Shown piece after piece: positions 13,438 through 26,436 of a DNA stretch of 64,000 nucleotides. Under the pieces are notes generated by a model that saw only the letters and a list, made by a program, of their open reading frames with translations, made no database searches and was not told the DNA's origin. The stretch is taken from contig NW_002476046.1 in the NCBI RefSeq assembly GCF_000189635.1, forward strand, positions 36,178 to 100,177. The letters run 5' to 3'. How positions within the stretch are numbered: the stretch's first letter is position 1; the number at the start of each line of letters is the position of its first letter. Both the position numbers and the translations under genes were made by a program. Source of the stretch: Tetrahymena thermophila SB210. Its lineage: Eukaryota > Ciliophora > Oligohymenophorea > Hymenostomatida > Tetrahymenidae.

Positions 13438-16405
13438 ATGAGAACCTCAGCTAGATATTTTACAAACTTTTTGAAGAATAAAGCAACAAATAGTTTTAAT
13501 GCTTTCAATAGATAACAATTCAGAAACAATTTCGCCAAGCAAGTTATTCTATTAACAGGTATCCATTTGACATGGAAATATGCTGCCTAAAACTTAAACT
13601 GCGAGGAAGAAGCTAAATCATAAGAAGAATTAGAAAAGGAATTAAAGCAAAAATTTGAAGAGGAAATGAGAAAGAAAAGAGTCGATTCCATGAAAAATTT
13701 ACAAAGAGTAATAAAGTTTATTAACCCAAACTAAATGTCATTATTAATTAATTTACTTGAAGAGATACAAATAAATTGACTAATAAATTGAATTATATAG
13801 TTGTTATGAGGATTTTATTGCTAAATTAACAAAAAATAAATTTATAAAATAGTATGAAGTATGCAACTCTGTAGATATTTAAGAAGGTTAGATATATCCT
13901 GTAACATTTATTCATTACTTAATCATTTGGTTTTCTAAAGTATTAAAAATAATTAAATACCTAGTTCTAAGTTAAGGATGGCGAAAATGGCACATTTGAA
14001 GTTGTTATTGTTAGATACAATGGAAAGTTATATTGTGTTGGAGGTAAAAATTTCTTTAGGCTCTTTTTATGAACTTGACATATATGAGATATTGATTTAT
14101 CATTTTATTATTTAAGGTGTTGATACTTATGACGGTAAAACTAAATTGAAGGATGGTATTTGTTTTGGAAATAAGCTTTATAGTCCCATGAATGGTTCTG
14201 CTTTTAATATTGAAAATGGACATCCTGAACTCGCTCCTGCTATTGATGAACTTCCTAGATTTTTCGTTGAAGAGGTATCATGATAGATTTGTGAAAAAAA
14301 ATGATTAAACTAAATATGATTATTTGATCAAAAATAGCTATTTTTATATCTAAAAATTTACAAATAATTTGAAAATTAGAATAATCTAAATCTTTCTATA
14401 AAAAATTCTAGAAAAATGGTAAAGTTATTCTTTATGCTCCTAAAATTGTACCTAAAAGATTGGTTCCTGCATTTGCCTCTAGAGATATTAACGACGTGAG
14501 AAAAGTTGTTGTTATTGGAGGTAATTTCTAGACTTAAATACTTTATCAAAATTATATATATTCAATATATTAATAACAGCTGGACCTGCTGCACTTGGTG
14601 CTATCGAATCTTTAAGATTGAATGGTTTTACTGGTGAAATCATTATGGTTACAAAAGGGACAAAGATGCCATATGATAAAACTAAGCTTACCAAATCTTT
14701 TAAGTACTTAAATTATGATAATCTAACTCTTCGTGACGAAGACTGGTTTGATTCTCATGGTGTTAATTATATGCTTGGTAGAGAAGTTACTTTTGTCGAT
14801 AAAACAGTAATTTATTAATAAAATACAAATGTATTTTAATTTTATTAATTAAAAAGCACAACAGCCCACATATTCTTTTAGAAGACGGCTTAAAATTAGA
14901 ATATGATAGTTTAATTATAGCCACAGGAGTTAAACCTGAAGTTAGAAATATTAACGGTATCTAAGAAAAAGATAATGTTTCATTTTTATACAACATTGAT
15001 CACCATAAAAAAGTTAAGTAATACCTAGAAAAAGCTAAAACAATTGTAAAATATTTACAAATTCGAAAAACTTTAAAATAAAATTTATTTTAAAAAAGAC
15101 AGTCCTTGGTAACAATATGAGAGCTATGGAATGTGTTTCTACTATTAGAAGAGAATATCCTCACATTAAAATTTATGTTATTGATGAAAACGAAGATCCT
15201 GTAATTAAAACTGAATTCGGAGAGGATATTTACAAAAAAATTTTAGAGTAAAATATTAAAATTGGAATTAAAAAAATAATTATAATGATAATTTTTTTAA
15301 TTTGAAAGTACTGCTTTAGATAACAAAGTTAAGTTCGTTATGAAAAATCCTGTTGATAAGATTATTGGTGATGATAACTTAGCCAAAAAAATATAATTCC
15401 GTTCAGGAGTAATTAAAAAAAATAATAATTTAAATGAAAAAATAATTTAATAATATTTATTTTAAATAGCTTTAAATTGAAACAGACTTTGTCCTATTAA
15501 TGCCAAACAACTTTAAGGCTGATAATGATTTCTTATTAAATAATGATTTAGATTAATTTGAGTTTGACGATATTGGAAGAGTAAGATGTGATTATGATCT
15601 TAGAACTGACTATAAGCGTATGTTTGCTCCAGGCTCTGGTGGTGTTGCTACTTACTTTGCCGCTAATGATAGAGTAAATAAGCAAATATTTAAAAATATT
15701 TTATTTATTAAAATTTTAATTTAAACTATAGTATCCTCACATGTAATGGAATACAGCTTATCATTAAGGTATGACTGCTGGTTACAACACTCTTGCTTTG
15801 GTAAATAAATTATTTTCCTAAATAAATTATAAATTAACATTTTATATTAATTTAACCATAGAACATTCCTTGGCATTAAATTCCTTTTGAATAATATGAA
15901 ATATTTGGAAAGGTTTTACAACATATTGGTTATGCAAATGTTGAAAATGAAGTTTACATTTAAGGTGATGTTTAAAATTGGGATTTCGTCGCTTTCCATG
16001 CTTGGGAAGGTGAAATTTTAGCTGTTACAGGAACTCCTTCTTAAAAGAAAACAATTAACATTTTAAATGAAGCCATTAGATTAGAACTTATGCCTCATCT
16101 TATAGAGTTAAAGAAAGGATATAAAACTATTGAATAAATAGAAAAAGAAATCAGAGTAATCAATTAATTAAACACACTAAGAATGTTTGCTTTTAATATT
16201 CTTACTTTTAAAAATATTTAAAAAATAGGAATCAAAAAGAAGCACATGCTTTAAAAATTTAGTTTATGAATTAAGAGATAAGCCAAATCCTCATGATGTT
16301 ATTTGGTTCCATAGAGAACGTCAAAGTAGATACTTCAATTTCTGGGAAGAAGGTGTCATGCCAGATCAAAACTACGCTCCTCCTACTCAAGATCCAGTAG
16401 TCTGA
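13438..16405 (+). CDS. AIFM3-like mitochondrial flavoprotein, probably degenerate (pseudo-oxidoreductase)
   Basis: Family role: NAD(P)H-dependent FAD oxidoreductase with an N-terminal Rieske domain (apoptosis-inducing factor 3 type). The start ATG at 13438 opens a basic, Arg/Asn-rich N-terminus free of acids for about 50 residues, compatible with mitochondrial import, then a charged helix. About ten introns. The Rieske-like segment is at about 13980-14275, the FAD dinucleotide motif VVVIGGGPAALGA is split by an intron near 14519-14578, and the second nucleotide-binding segment (about 15106-15240), C-terminal FAD segment (about 15620-15770) and C-terminal domain follow, ending at TGA 16403-16405. 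Oddities: the four Rieske cluster ligands are absent (CPWH-type box reads SPMN; the CxH box reads VDT). The AGD motif that contacts FAD reads PGSGG. The second motif is GNNMRA rather than GxGxxG. The fold assignment is firm; enzymatic activity is doubtful. Confidence 0.85.
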
Positions 16406-17247
16406 GTCTGTTTTATAATATAATAATAACCTTGTATAAATATTTATTTAGCATTTCAAATAAATTTTTATTTACCAGTTAAAGTTAAAATTAATTAATT
16501 CAAAAAAATATTTAATCCAAATCATATTTTAAACTTAAAATAATTCAATAAAATAGTTTATCAATTAGTTTTATGTTTTTAAAATAAAAATTTTTTCAAA
16601 AAACTTGAAAATTATTGGAGTTCAAATAAATTAAATTAACATCTTAAAACTTTTTGAATTTGTTTCTTTAAATATTTATAAATTTTAGTGGTTTATTTTT
16701 TTTTTTTTCTTATGTTTTGAGATAATTATTAAGTGTTCTAAATAAATTTTATCAAACAGATTTTTAAATTTGCTAAAAAATATTTTATTTAGACATTTTA
16801 ATATTTTAAAATAAAGATTTTTGAACTAAAAAAAACCAAATTATGCAAGAAAATATATAAAGATTTAGTCAGTATAAGTATTGCTTGTTTTTTATTATAT
16901 TTTTCATTGAAAAAATATGGAAATTGTTATTATTACTAAAAAAAATTTAAATCGGCAAATAGCACATTTCACTTAATTAATTTTTGTGTGAACTAGCTAT
17001 ACATTTCTTTAGAATTATTCTTCTTCTTCTATTTATTAAATAACAAATTGTGAGAGAGAGAGAGAAATTATGCGAAAAAAAAGAAAAAGAGCTATTATAA
17101 AAATAAATTTAGAAAAAAAAGAAGGTTTATATTTTTGCAAATATCCTTTTTGAAATAATTGAAAGATTTCAACAAAAGATTAAAATCTGAAGAATTAGAA
17201 AAGCATAATCTAAAATCAAAGTATTATAATAAGTTATTTGATAAGGA
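16406..17247. other. Intergenic spacer, with a (GA)n tract upstream of DRG1
   Basis: 842 bp of AT-rich sequence between two same-strand genes; no open frame with protein-like composition was seen. A poly-T run lies near 16690-16702 and a perfect (GA)7 tract at about 17052-17065, roughly 180 bp before the DRG1 start. The GA tract stands out from the AT background and could be part of the DRG1 promoter or 5' UTR; this is a guess from position only. Confidence 0.5.
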
Positions 17248-18688
17248 ATGACAACAGCATAGAAAATAGCTGAAGTTGAGCTAGAAATGGAACGTACCCA
17301 AAAGAATAAGGCTACTTCCTATCACTTGGGTCAATTAAAAGCAAAATTAGCAAAATTAAAAAGAGAATTGATTGAAGGTGGTAAAGGTAAATCAGGTCCT
17401 GTAGGAGAAGGTTTCGATGTCTCAAAGAGTGGTGATGCTCGTGTTGGTATGATCGGTTTCCCCTCTGTCGGTAAATCTACCCTTTTAACAAAGCTAACTG
17501 GTACTGAATCCAAGATTGCTGCTTATGAATTCACAACATTAACTTGTATTCCAGGTAATGTCTTCTACAAGGGATCTAAAATTTAATTGCTCGATTTACC
17601 TGGTATTATCGAAGGTGCCAAGGATGGTAAAGGTCGTGGTAAATAGGTAAAAAATATACATAATAAAATATTTTCAATTATTAGATTACAAAATAGTTGT
17701 ATTTAGATCAGAAGATTTTTAATATTTTAGCTTATAATTTTTACAAATTTGATCATTTAAATAGAAATCTTTCAAAAAAAAATGAGTAAAAAATGTGTTT
17801 AAGCTAGTTTTTTTTAAGTTAAAAGCAATTAGTCGTCAATAGCAATAAATAGATTTAATTTATTAATAGATTAATTTATCACTTTTTTTATATTTAAGTT
17901 AATATTTGTATTAAAAAGGTCATTGCTGTTGCCAGAACTTGTAATTTGATTTGCATAGTTTTAGACGCAACAAAGCCTATGAAACATAAAAAGATTATTG
18001 AAGGTGAATTGGAAGGTTTCGGTATTAGATTAAACAAACAACCTCCTAAAGTTGATTTCAAAATTAAGCCAAAAGGTGGTATTAATATTACTCACATGGT
18101 TGAAAATCCTGACCTTGATGATGAAATGATTAAGACCATTTTAAAGGAATATAGAATTAACTCTGTCGATATTGTTTTTAGAGAAAAGATTAATGAAGAT
18201 TAATTAATTGATATTATTGAAGGTAATAGAAAATATATTCCATGCCTTTATGTTATGAATAAAATTGATGACCTTACAATGGAAGAATTAGATATTATTG
18301 ACTAAATTCCTCATTATGTTCCCATCTCTGCTCACTTGGAATGGAACCTTGATGAATTAATAGAACGTATGTGGGAATACTTAGATCTCTATCGTGTATA
18401 CACTAAACCTAAGGGCAAAGCTCCTGGTATTTAATTAATTTATATTTAAAAATACTTAACCAACTATAAAAACATTTAATTAATTATATAGATTATGAAA
18501 AGCCTGTTATCTTGCCCAGAAAGAAATCTACAGTTGAAGATTTTTGTATGAGAATTCATAGAACTATGATTAATGATATGAAATATGCATTAGTTTGGGG
18601 TACTTCTGTCAAGCACAATCCTCAAGTATGTGGTAAAGACCATCAACTTAATGATGAAGATATCGTTCAAATTATCAAAAAGATTTGA
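17248..18688 (+). CDS. DRG1: DRG1, developmentally regulated GTP-binding protein
   Basis: Cytosolic GTPase of the OBG/DRG family; in other eukaryotes it binds a DFRP partner (DFRP1/ZC3H15) and acts on stalled or elongating ribosomes. Three exons with introns 17647-17918 and 18427-18491 give 367 residues, the same length as human DRG1. The N-terminal helical segment includes ERTQKNKAT, almost identical to animals. Then come G1 GFPSVGKST (residues about 70-78), the AYEFTTLT switch, G3 [17 protein letters not shown]4 NKID, and a C-terminal TGS domain with YTKPKG and [11 protein letters not shown]. The N-terminal [15 protein letters not shown] pattern favours DRG1 over DRG2. Start chosen at the ATG giving the conserved N-terminus. 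Nothing is missing. Confidence 0.97.
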
Positions 18689-18765
18689 GCAATTTTATAT
18701 AAAATAATCAAATTTAATTTGCAAGGAGTAAATTTTAAAATATTTTAAGAGAAAAATGACAAGTA

Positions 18766-19340
18766 AAAACCATGAATAGAATCAAATATTTAAGCTTCAT
18801 TCTCTGATTAATTATTTTAAATGCATTTCTTTCTATTAAAGCAAATTAAATCTATAAAGAAGGTTTTTTAGTAGAAGTAATTAAAAAACTAATTATGGTA
18901 GCGACTACTTACTTTTATTTAATTGATAAATATTTAGAAAAATATATATAATATTATATTTAAATTGTTATGTGCTTAATTTTAGTTAAAAGTTTCTTAC
19001 ATGTATTTTTGACATAAATTCAACTAATTATTTTGTTTTCATTCTATTTTTATTTTAACTTATTTTTTATTTTCTTCTTATTTTCATAGTTTTTACTATT
19101 TATTCTGATTAAAAATGTAAACTTAAGCTAAATAGCAATTTCAGATAAAGTCTATTGTTTAAACTACACTTTTCAAAACAATGATGATATTATAATTTTA
19201 TAAAGGCATAACCTAAAAATACATTCATAATTTAGCTCAAGGATATTAAGTAAGCTATTAAACTAAGTATGAAGATTTGATAATTTTGACTTAATAAACT
19301 AGATTAGCAGGATAATTTTTAAAAAAAATTATTCTAATGA
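18766..19340 (+). pseudogene. Decayed copy of the 5' part of the downstream Cys-rich/LamG gene
   Basis: An ATG at 18766 opens a signal-peptide-like stretch (MNRIKYLSFIL, TGA, LIILNAFLSIKA) whose twelfth codon is TGA, the only stop in this code. Further on, about 19145-19330 matches the live gene at about 20945-21130 at nucleotide level: for example, both read roughly TAAAGGCAT..CTAAAAA and then TCATAATTTAGCTC against TTATAATTTAGCTC, spaced alike. Translated pieces such as YIHNLAQGYQ against IYNLAPEYQ show the same. Frames do not connect into one protein. I read this as a tandem duplicate that has decayed, with right edge uncertain. The 5' signal-peptide part could instead be coincidence. Confidence 0.55.
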
Positions 19341-20256
19341 TTATTAAAAAACACAAATAAAAATAAATTAATTATTTAGGATTTTTAAACTTAAACTTTA
19401 CCTATAGCTATACAATATTTATAAAACTACCAGATATATATTTTTTACTTGAAAATGAAATAATTATTCAAAGAAGATCTATAAATTGATGAAATCCTCA
19501 TTAAAATTTTTGGAATAAAAACATTTTTAAAAACTCTTTATTTTTTATATTTAATCATTTTATGTTAAGAATATATTTATTGTAAGATTATATTAAGTAT
19601 GAATAAAAAATTAAAAAATAAAACAAAGTTTAATTAAATCTGCTTAGTCACCTAAATATAAATAAATAATACCTTATTTTAAATTTGTATTAGTTATTAA
19701 ATTAGAATATTTTATATTATTTATATTATTTAAATTTATGCTTCTAATAAATATAATCCTTCAATAAAGAGGAAAATTATCAATTTTACAGTATATAATT
19801 TGTATTTAATCTAATTTCATTTAAAATCTAATACAGTATTTTTAAAATACTTTATAAATTTTTTAATAATATGAAAAAATGAAAAATCAAAACCTAATCT
19901 AATCTATTAATCGAAGATCCTGTATTTTTTAATAAGCTAAATGATTTATTTTATTTTAATTTACTTTTCATATCAAAATCTTAAATTTCATTCACAAAAC
20001 CAATTATTTTATATTCTCAATTCAATATTTTTGAATTTTATTTTTAAGAAAATTTGAGTTTCCAATTCATGGCTATCTTTTTCCAATTTATATGGGAATT
20101 ATTATTTAACAATTTTATATAATTGAAGCATCAAATTTAATAAAAATAAGAAGAAGAGTTTTATTGTAATAATAAAATATTTGTCAACTAAAAAATTGCA
20201 AAAAGTAATTTGCTCTCACTATTTTATAAGTTTAAGGATTACGCATCCTCATAAAA
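19341..20256. other. Intergenic spacer, no gene seen
   Basis: About 900 bp of AT-rich sequence with frequent TGA in all frames until the gene starting at 20257. It must contain the promoter and 5' UTR of that gene. The reading frame of the downstream gene stays open for a short way upstream of 20257, so a start further upstream cannot be ruled out. Confidence 0.5.
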
Positions 20257-23200
20257 ATGATTTTCCTCAAACTAATTATTTAATTAAATATTCTAATATA
20301 AATAGTTGTGAAATGCTCTTGCCCAATAGTGCTGCCTATTTTAACTTAAATATCTTATTTCAGTTGCGAGCAGTCATAAAATAACTAATCAGAAAGAGGA
20401 AATACTTTCCTTTCTGATTAATAACCTAATATCTCTCAATTAACAATCGTAGGATGGTATCGCTTGAATGGTAAGTCAAATTAAGATTATCTATTGATTC
20501 AAGCAAGAAATAACCCAAATTAAAACCTTATCAAAATTGTATATAATCCTTTTTTATCAAAAATTTACTGTTAAATTTTAGATAAAAACTTAAATCCATA
20601 TGATATATCTTTATAAAAAAAAAATTCAATTTAAGATAATTGGTTTTTTATTAAGATTGGGATAAATTTGAATGACTAAAATAGTAATGCAAGCTATATA
20701 TTTTATGCGATTACAGGATTATCATCCACTATTTCTTAAGACTCTTAGTAAAATTCATTAATTTAATATTTTGATAATTAATAGTTTGAGTTTCTATACG
20801 GGTCTTAGGTTTACTATCCATATAGTAGATCTTGCTCAATAAGCAAATAAGTAATTTTTATCAAATTTTAATAATAATAACTAAATTAATCAATTAAATA
20901 AACAAATAATAGATTTTAGCTTTTGTTGGAGTATCAAACAATTCAATTTAAGGTCCATTCTTTTAAACTAATTTATAAGAAATGTCTATTCTACCTAAAT
21001 TAAAATACTACTTTGATTTTGTAAAGGCATCTTCTAAAAACCAATAAATTTATAATTTAGCTCCAGAATATTAAACCTGCTATTCAGCTAATTCTGTGGA
21101 TTCGATTAATTGGCCTTACTATTAATTTAAATGCAAAGGATAGTTTATTTCAGATTATTCAATTAATTTTTAAGAAGAGAGTGGAATTATAATATCTTTT
21201 GATTTCTTAGTAACCACCCATGACACTAACTATTATAATGGTATTCTTTCTATAATAAACTAAGATGTTATTTCTCCATAAGTTATAGTTTTATATGTCT
21301 TTAGATATGATTAAGGTAGAATATATGATTTAATTGTCGATAAAAACTATGGTAGACATGATAGCCCATAACAGGCTATTGTATAAAATGTATAGCATCG
21401 TATAACTATCATTTTTAAATTAAATTTTGGTAATCTTGAGAGATTACTTTATTTAGATAATCAACTTATTTTCAGTTCTCAAATTAATAATATAAATTGG
21501 AGATATTTAGCGTTTTCTATTATAAATGTTCCGTTGAATTCTAATTTTACTGATAAAATAGTTTAAATAAAATCTTTTAAATTGTATACAGGAAGCTTTT
21601 TTTAATAATGTAATGGATGTAATATCTATATAAATAATTTAGACTGCTTTTCATGTTAAGACTCAAATGACTATTTAAAATTAGACTAAATATACACTTG
21701 TTAGCCTTCTTGTATTTATCCATACATAAGTTCATCATCAAATTTATGTACACTTGACATTTCAAATTAAAGTCAATGCAAAATAGATGGACAAGATTTA
21801 TTCTAATAAGCTGGCTGCACTTGTCCTGAGGGTTAGTATTTTGATATTCATTCTAATAAATGTGTAAACTGCCTCTATTATTGTAAATCTTGCCAAACAC
21901 CTTTCACTTGCGATACCTATTTATATTCTTAAAATCTTAAAGGTAACAAATAAATTTATTTCATTCAAATTTGTAATTTTCTTTCACTTTAAAATATTTT
22001 AGGTTAATGCGATTAAAATAGCTTTGACAATGAGACATAGTGCATATCCAACTATTTAAATATTTTAAGTAGATAAAATTAAATGTTTTTGATAGATAGT
22101 AATTAAATATTTTGCTCAACTTAATCAAATATCTATATCTTGTAAAATTTTATGGTGAGAGACAATGCTTTACGGTTAGGATGGGAATCGAATTCTTTTT
22201 TTTTTACATTAAATTTTAATTTAAAGATATCTTAATTAAATTAACAAAATATTTACACAATTTGCTATCTAATGAATAAAAATACTCACATTTTCTCTCT
22301 TATTTCATAATTTAATTCATAGAATAATTTATAGCTTAAGCTTATTGTAGATAACAATGATATTATTTTATAAGCTTATATAGAAGCAGATACCGATACT
22401 TGGATTGGGTTTTATTATGATTCTCTTGGGATAAATTTAGCTTTAAAATACAAGTACTAGTAAATTTCATATTATAGAATCAGTAGAAAAAATATAATAA
22501 AATATAACCTCGATGACCCATACTTAATTATTGGAATCTAATCTCCATTATTTTAAAACGGATATCCTCTTTGTGGATTGATAGGAGATAATAATTGGAT
22601 TATTAAAGGTATAAAAATGAATCATAGTTAAATCAGTTTATTTAATTTTTTTGTATAAAAGGTGATAATAGCATGAGAAACTTTTTTAATGAGCTAATTT
22701 AATTTTCAGAAATAGACACGAATATGATTGTCGATTTTAATTTATTGGATTACTAACTTGAATTACAGTAAAAGCAATTAGCACTTTCAAATAGAGGAGA
22801 CTCTTCACTTACTCTTAATTTTATTAATAATAATTATGTTTTTGATGATCAAATTGGAATGATGATGACACCCCAGAATGAAAGTATTATAAGGTTAGGA
22901 AATAAAATCAATTAAGTACCTTTCTCTTTTATGCTTTAAATAAAACCAATTGATTATAGCTAATGTGGAAATTACTATTTCAACATTTTAACTTTTGTAC
23001 TCTCTAGCAATGCATAAATAATATTTAGAATAAAGACCGATCAATATATAAGATAAAAATATTATTTAGAAGTATGTACTTACGATTATAACTGCAAGAG
23101 ATTTTAAAAGTCTAAAATCAATTATTCTTAGCCAAACAATTTATGTAATTAATACCTTACTTCACTATCAATATTTAAAATATTAAATTTATTTTTTTAA

Positions 23201-26021
23201 CATAATTCTTAGTTTTTAAAATTTCATATCTGGAATATTCAAGCTCTTTAGTAATAGTTAAATTTAATTTAGTGAGTAATTATATATCTGATGAAATAGA
23301 AATGTAGTTGCCATTTATAACAAGTGGCAATCCAATATTTTATGATATTAAACTAGGTGATCAATATTCAAATTTCTATCTAAAGCCATTATCAAATAAT
23401 CATCCGATTTTCTTTAGTAGGATATAAATTTTTTTAGGTGGGTTTTATTATTTGAGCTACGATAACAAAGATCCATGTTTTATATACATAAATCGTAGAA
23501 ATATGACATGCATTTACCCAAAAAAAGACTATGTAATTAAGGATGGTATTGCAATACCTAAAAATGACTGCAATAAAAACAATAAATTAAATGATTAACT
23601 TCTATACTATAATGAAAACACTAAAACCTGCTAAAACTCTGGTTTATTTATACCAAACTGTGTAAATATAAATATTTAAACAAAGTTATGCATTTAATGC
23701 ATTGATAACAAAATGGTTCTACCTAAATGCTAATGTCCTGATGGAATGTTTTTATAATAGGACTCAAATTCTTGTAAATGTAAATTATAAAAATATTTTT
23801 TATAGTATAATATAAGCAAGTAATATATTTTAACAAAATAGATTGCTCTTCATAGTGCTTGACTTGTGCTTAAACTTAAAATAATTGTCTTACCTGCAAA
23901 AATAGTTTATAAATACCGCCTTCATGCAAGTGTCAGTATAATGACTATTATTTAGACTCAGATAATATTTGCAGATGTAAAATATTTTTAATTAAATTAT
24001 TTTAATTTATAATTTATTATAATTAAATTAGAATGTAATTCTAATTGTTCTTCATGTAAAGATCGTCCAGATTATTGCTTAACATGTAGCTAATTTAGGA
24101 TAAATCCTCCTCAATGTAACTGTAATCCTGATTTGTACTACCTTGATTAAATTACCAATAGTTGCCTTCCTAAAATATGTCCCAATAAATGTAAACAATG
24201 TAATCAAAATAATTAGTGTACTCAATGCAGAGGAGATAGATTATATCCTCCTGATTGTAATTGTGGCGAAGGATTTTATGATGATCCATCGCAAGAAAAT
24301 TGTTAAAAGTGTCAAGAAGGATTCTATTATGATGTAGTTTAGAAAAAGTGTGAAAAATGCTTTTACTCATGTGCTACTTGCTTTGGTAATTTAAAGTTTA
24401 ATTGCAACAGCTGTTTATTTAACTTAAAACTAACTGAAAATAATGAATGTGTTTGCCCTAACAATTTAACTATGCCAATAAACTCAAATTAATGCTACTC
24501 ACTCATGAAGATATAATTTAATCAATAATTTGTCAACAATTAATATTAACTTGTAATTAAATTTGATTATCCAATAGATTTATTACCATAAAGAATATAA
24601 GGTTAAGGAATAAATAGTTTATTCTAATTGTAAATAAACTAGTTAAACAATAATCTTTACTAAATTTAAAGATATTTTATCTCAGAAAATAACTAGTAAT
24701 TAACAATTATCTTACAAATACCTAATAATATTTAAAAAACAGATGGCTATTTGCTTTTTTAGCAGACATATTTTTTTTATAATAAATAATTTATGTATGC
24801 CCTAGATCCGATTTACAGTAAGAAACCCTTGAGTTTTGTGATTGGTCCATTCTTTTAAAATACAACTTTCAAATACCTATTGATTAAATATCTATAGAAA
24901 ATTAGTAATTTGTAAGCTTAACAAATAAATTTCAGATAATATTCTATATAATAAATTCAGTTTAACCTACTGCTATGTTCTTGCTTCTAGATGTTTAGTA
25001 TCCACCAAATTTATATTAGTTTTTGGCTTGTTTTGGAAAATAAGTCTTTAGGCATGTTGAAGATAGCTAATCTTTTGTTTAAAATAAAAGTTATTCTTAT
25101 TTGGGAATAAATTTAAATTAATATGTTTAAGGAAGCTCAAAAATACAATTAAATAAATTAGGATTTAGCAACTCAATATTTATTAATTGCGAATTGATAG
25201 TTATTAAATATCTGATTCTTTTATTTGCTTACATTTTATTTATTTTTTTAAAGAATAAAAATAATTGTTAGAAGATTTAAAAATTTTTAGATCTTTTAAA
25301 GAAAAGATTAAGCGCAGAAAACGAAGTTAATCTACTCATGCTAATTTTGTCGGTTTTTATTTAATTCTCTGATATATAATAATCGAATTTCGTTTCGAGG
25401 TGGAGCTTTTATGCAGCTTTAGTTTTTTTGTACCAATTAATACATTCCTATATCTGGTTTTTTAAGAAGCTTAATTCAAAATCATTTGATTACAAAACCT
25501 CATCTCTAGAAATATTTTATGAAAGATTAAAAATAAATAAAAATAATATAAATTTACTTGACTATTTAGTAAAAAATTACTATTTTCTTGGCTTAATGAA
25601 AAAGATATTGCTTTTATTTTTTATATACTTTTTATCAAATCATCCTTCAACAGTGTGCTATTTAGGGTTAACATTGAATTTTTCTATAGGACTTTTAACT
25701 CTCTATATAAGACCCTATAAGTATTTATATGTCTAGTTGATAAAATCATTTGGAGAGATATTATTATCAGTAGCATGGGTATTAATTATTTTGATAATAA
25801 ACTTTAACAATATAAATTAAGTAAATGTTGTTTATAGTGAAAAGGATATCTAATATTATTTAAAATTAGGATTCATAGCCTCATTAATGCTGATGATATT
25901 CAATTTTTTATATTTAATAATTTTTTTGATAGAAAACATTATAAATCCAATATATAGTATTATAATGAAAAGAAAAAATAAATTAATAATATAAAATAAA
26001 AGTAATTTTTCTAAGTTGTGA
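20257..26021 (+). CDS. Large Cys-rich, LamG-like, multi-pass membrane protein
   Basis: Unnamed ciliate-type surface protein of about 1,787 residues. Model: exons separated by introns 20851-20912, 21943-22002, 22609-22661, 23145-23212, 23780-23841, 23977-24031 and a less certain one at 24602-24642; total exon length is divisible by three. The start ATG at 20257 gives a hydrophobic N-terminus (MIFLKLIIQLNILIQIVVKC) usable as a signal peptide. Residues about 60-440 and 560-740 look like two concanavalin/LamG-type beta-sandwich regions (LTIVGWYRLNG; WIGFYYDS). Cys-rich growth-factor-receptor-like repeats (CxxC spacing, e.g. CKSCQTPFTC, CKQCNQNNQC) occur near 460-540 and 1060-1300. The C-terminal third has several hydrophobic membrane helices (e.g. 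YLILLFAYILFIFL; ILLSVAWVLIILII). Ends at TGA 26019-26021. Function unknown; a surface receptor or adhesion role is inference. A decayed partial copy lies just upstream. Confidence 0.8.
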
Positions 26022-26436
26022 TATTTAACAATATTTATATCTGTTCTCATTTGAAAATTTTATTACTTTTTATAAAAAAGTTGATTTATTCAATTATTGT
26101 AATTTCTTATTTTTAATTAATAAAAAATATATCATTTTTTAACATAAAAGTTTTTTTAATTCATAAAAATTAAAAATAATTTTAATAAATAGTAACCTTT
26201 AATTTAGAAAGCCAAAAGTATTTAATTGCAATTTTAAGGTTTATTTTTAAATGAATTGAAATTTATTTTATAGCATCAAAGATGAATTTTAAAATTCATT
26301 TATATAGTTAAATATTCTATTTTTTTCAATTTTATTTTAAAAACTTTATTGAATCTCTTTCACTTTTAAATCTTTTAATCTTAATTAACATAAATATATA
26401 ATTAAAATTATTTATGAATACTTAAAAATTAAACTC
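26022..26436. other. Convergent intergenic spacer
   Basis: 415 bp between the 3' ends of two convergent genes, strongly AT-rich, with no open frame of interest. It should hold both polyadenylation regions. No ciliate-specific terminator could be identified. Confidence 0.5.
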
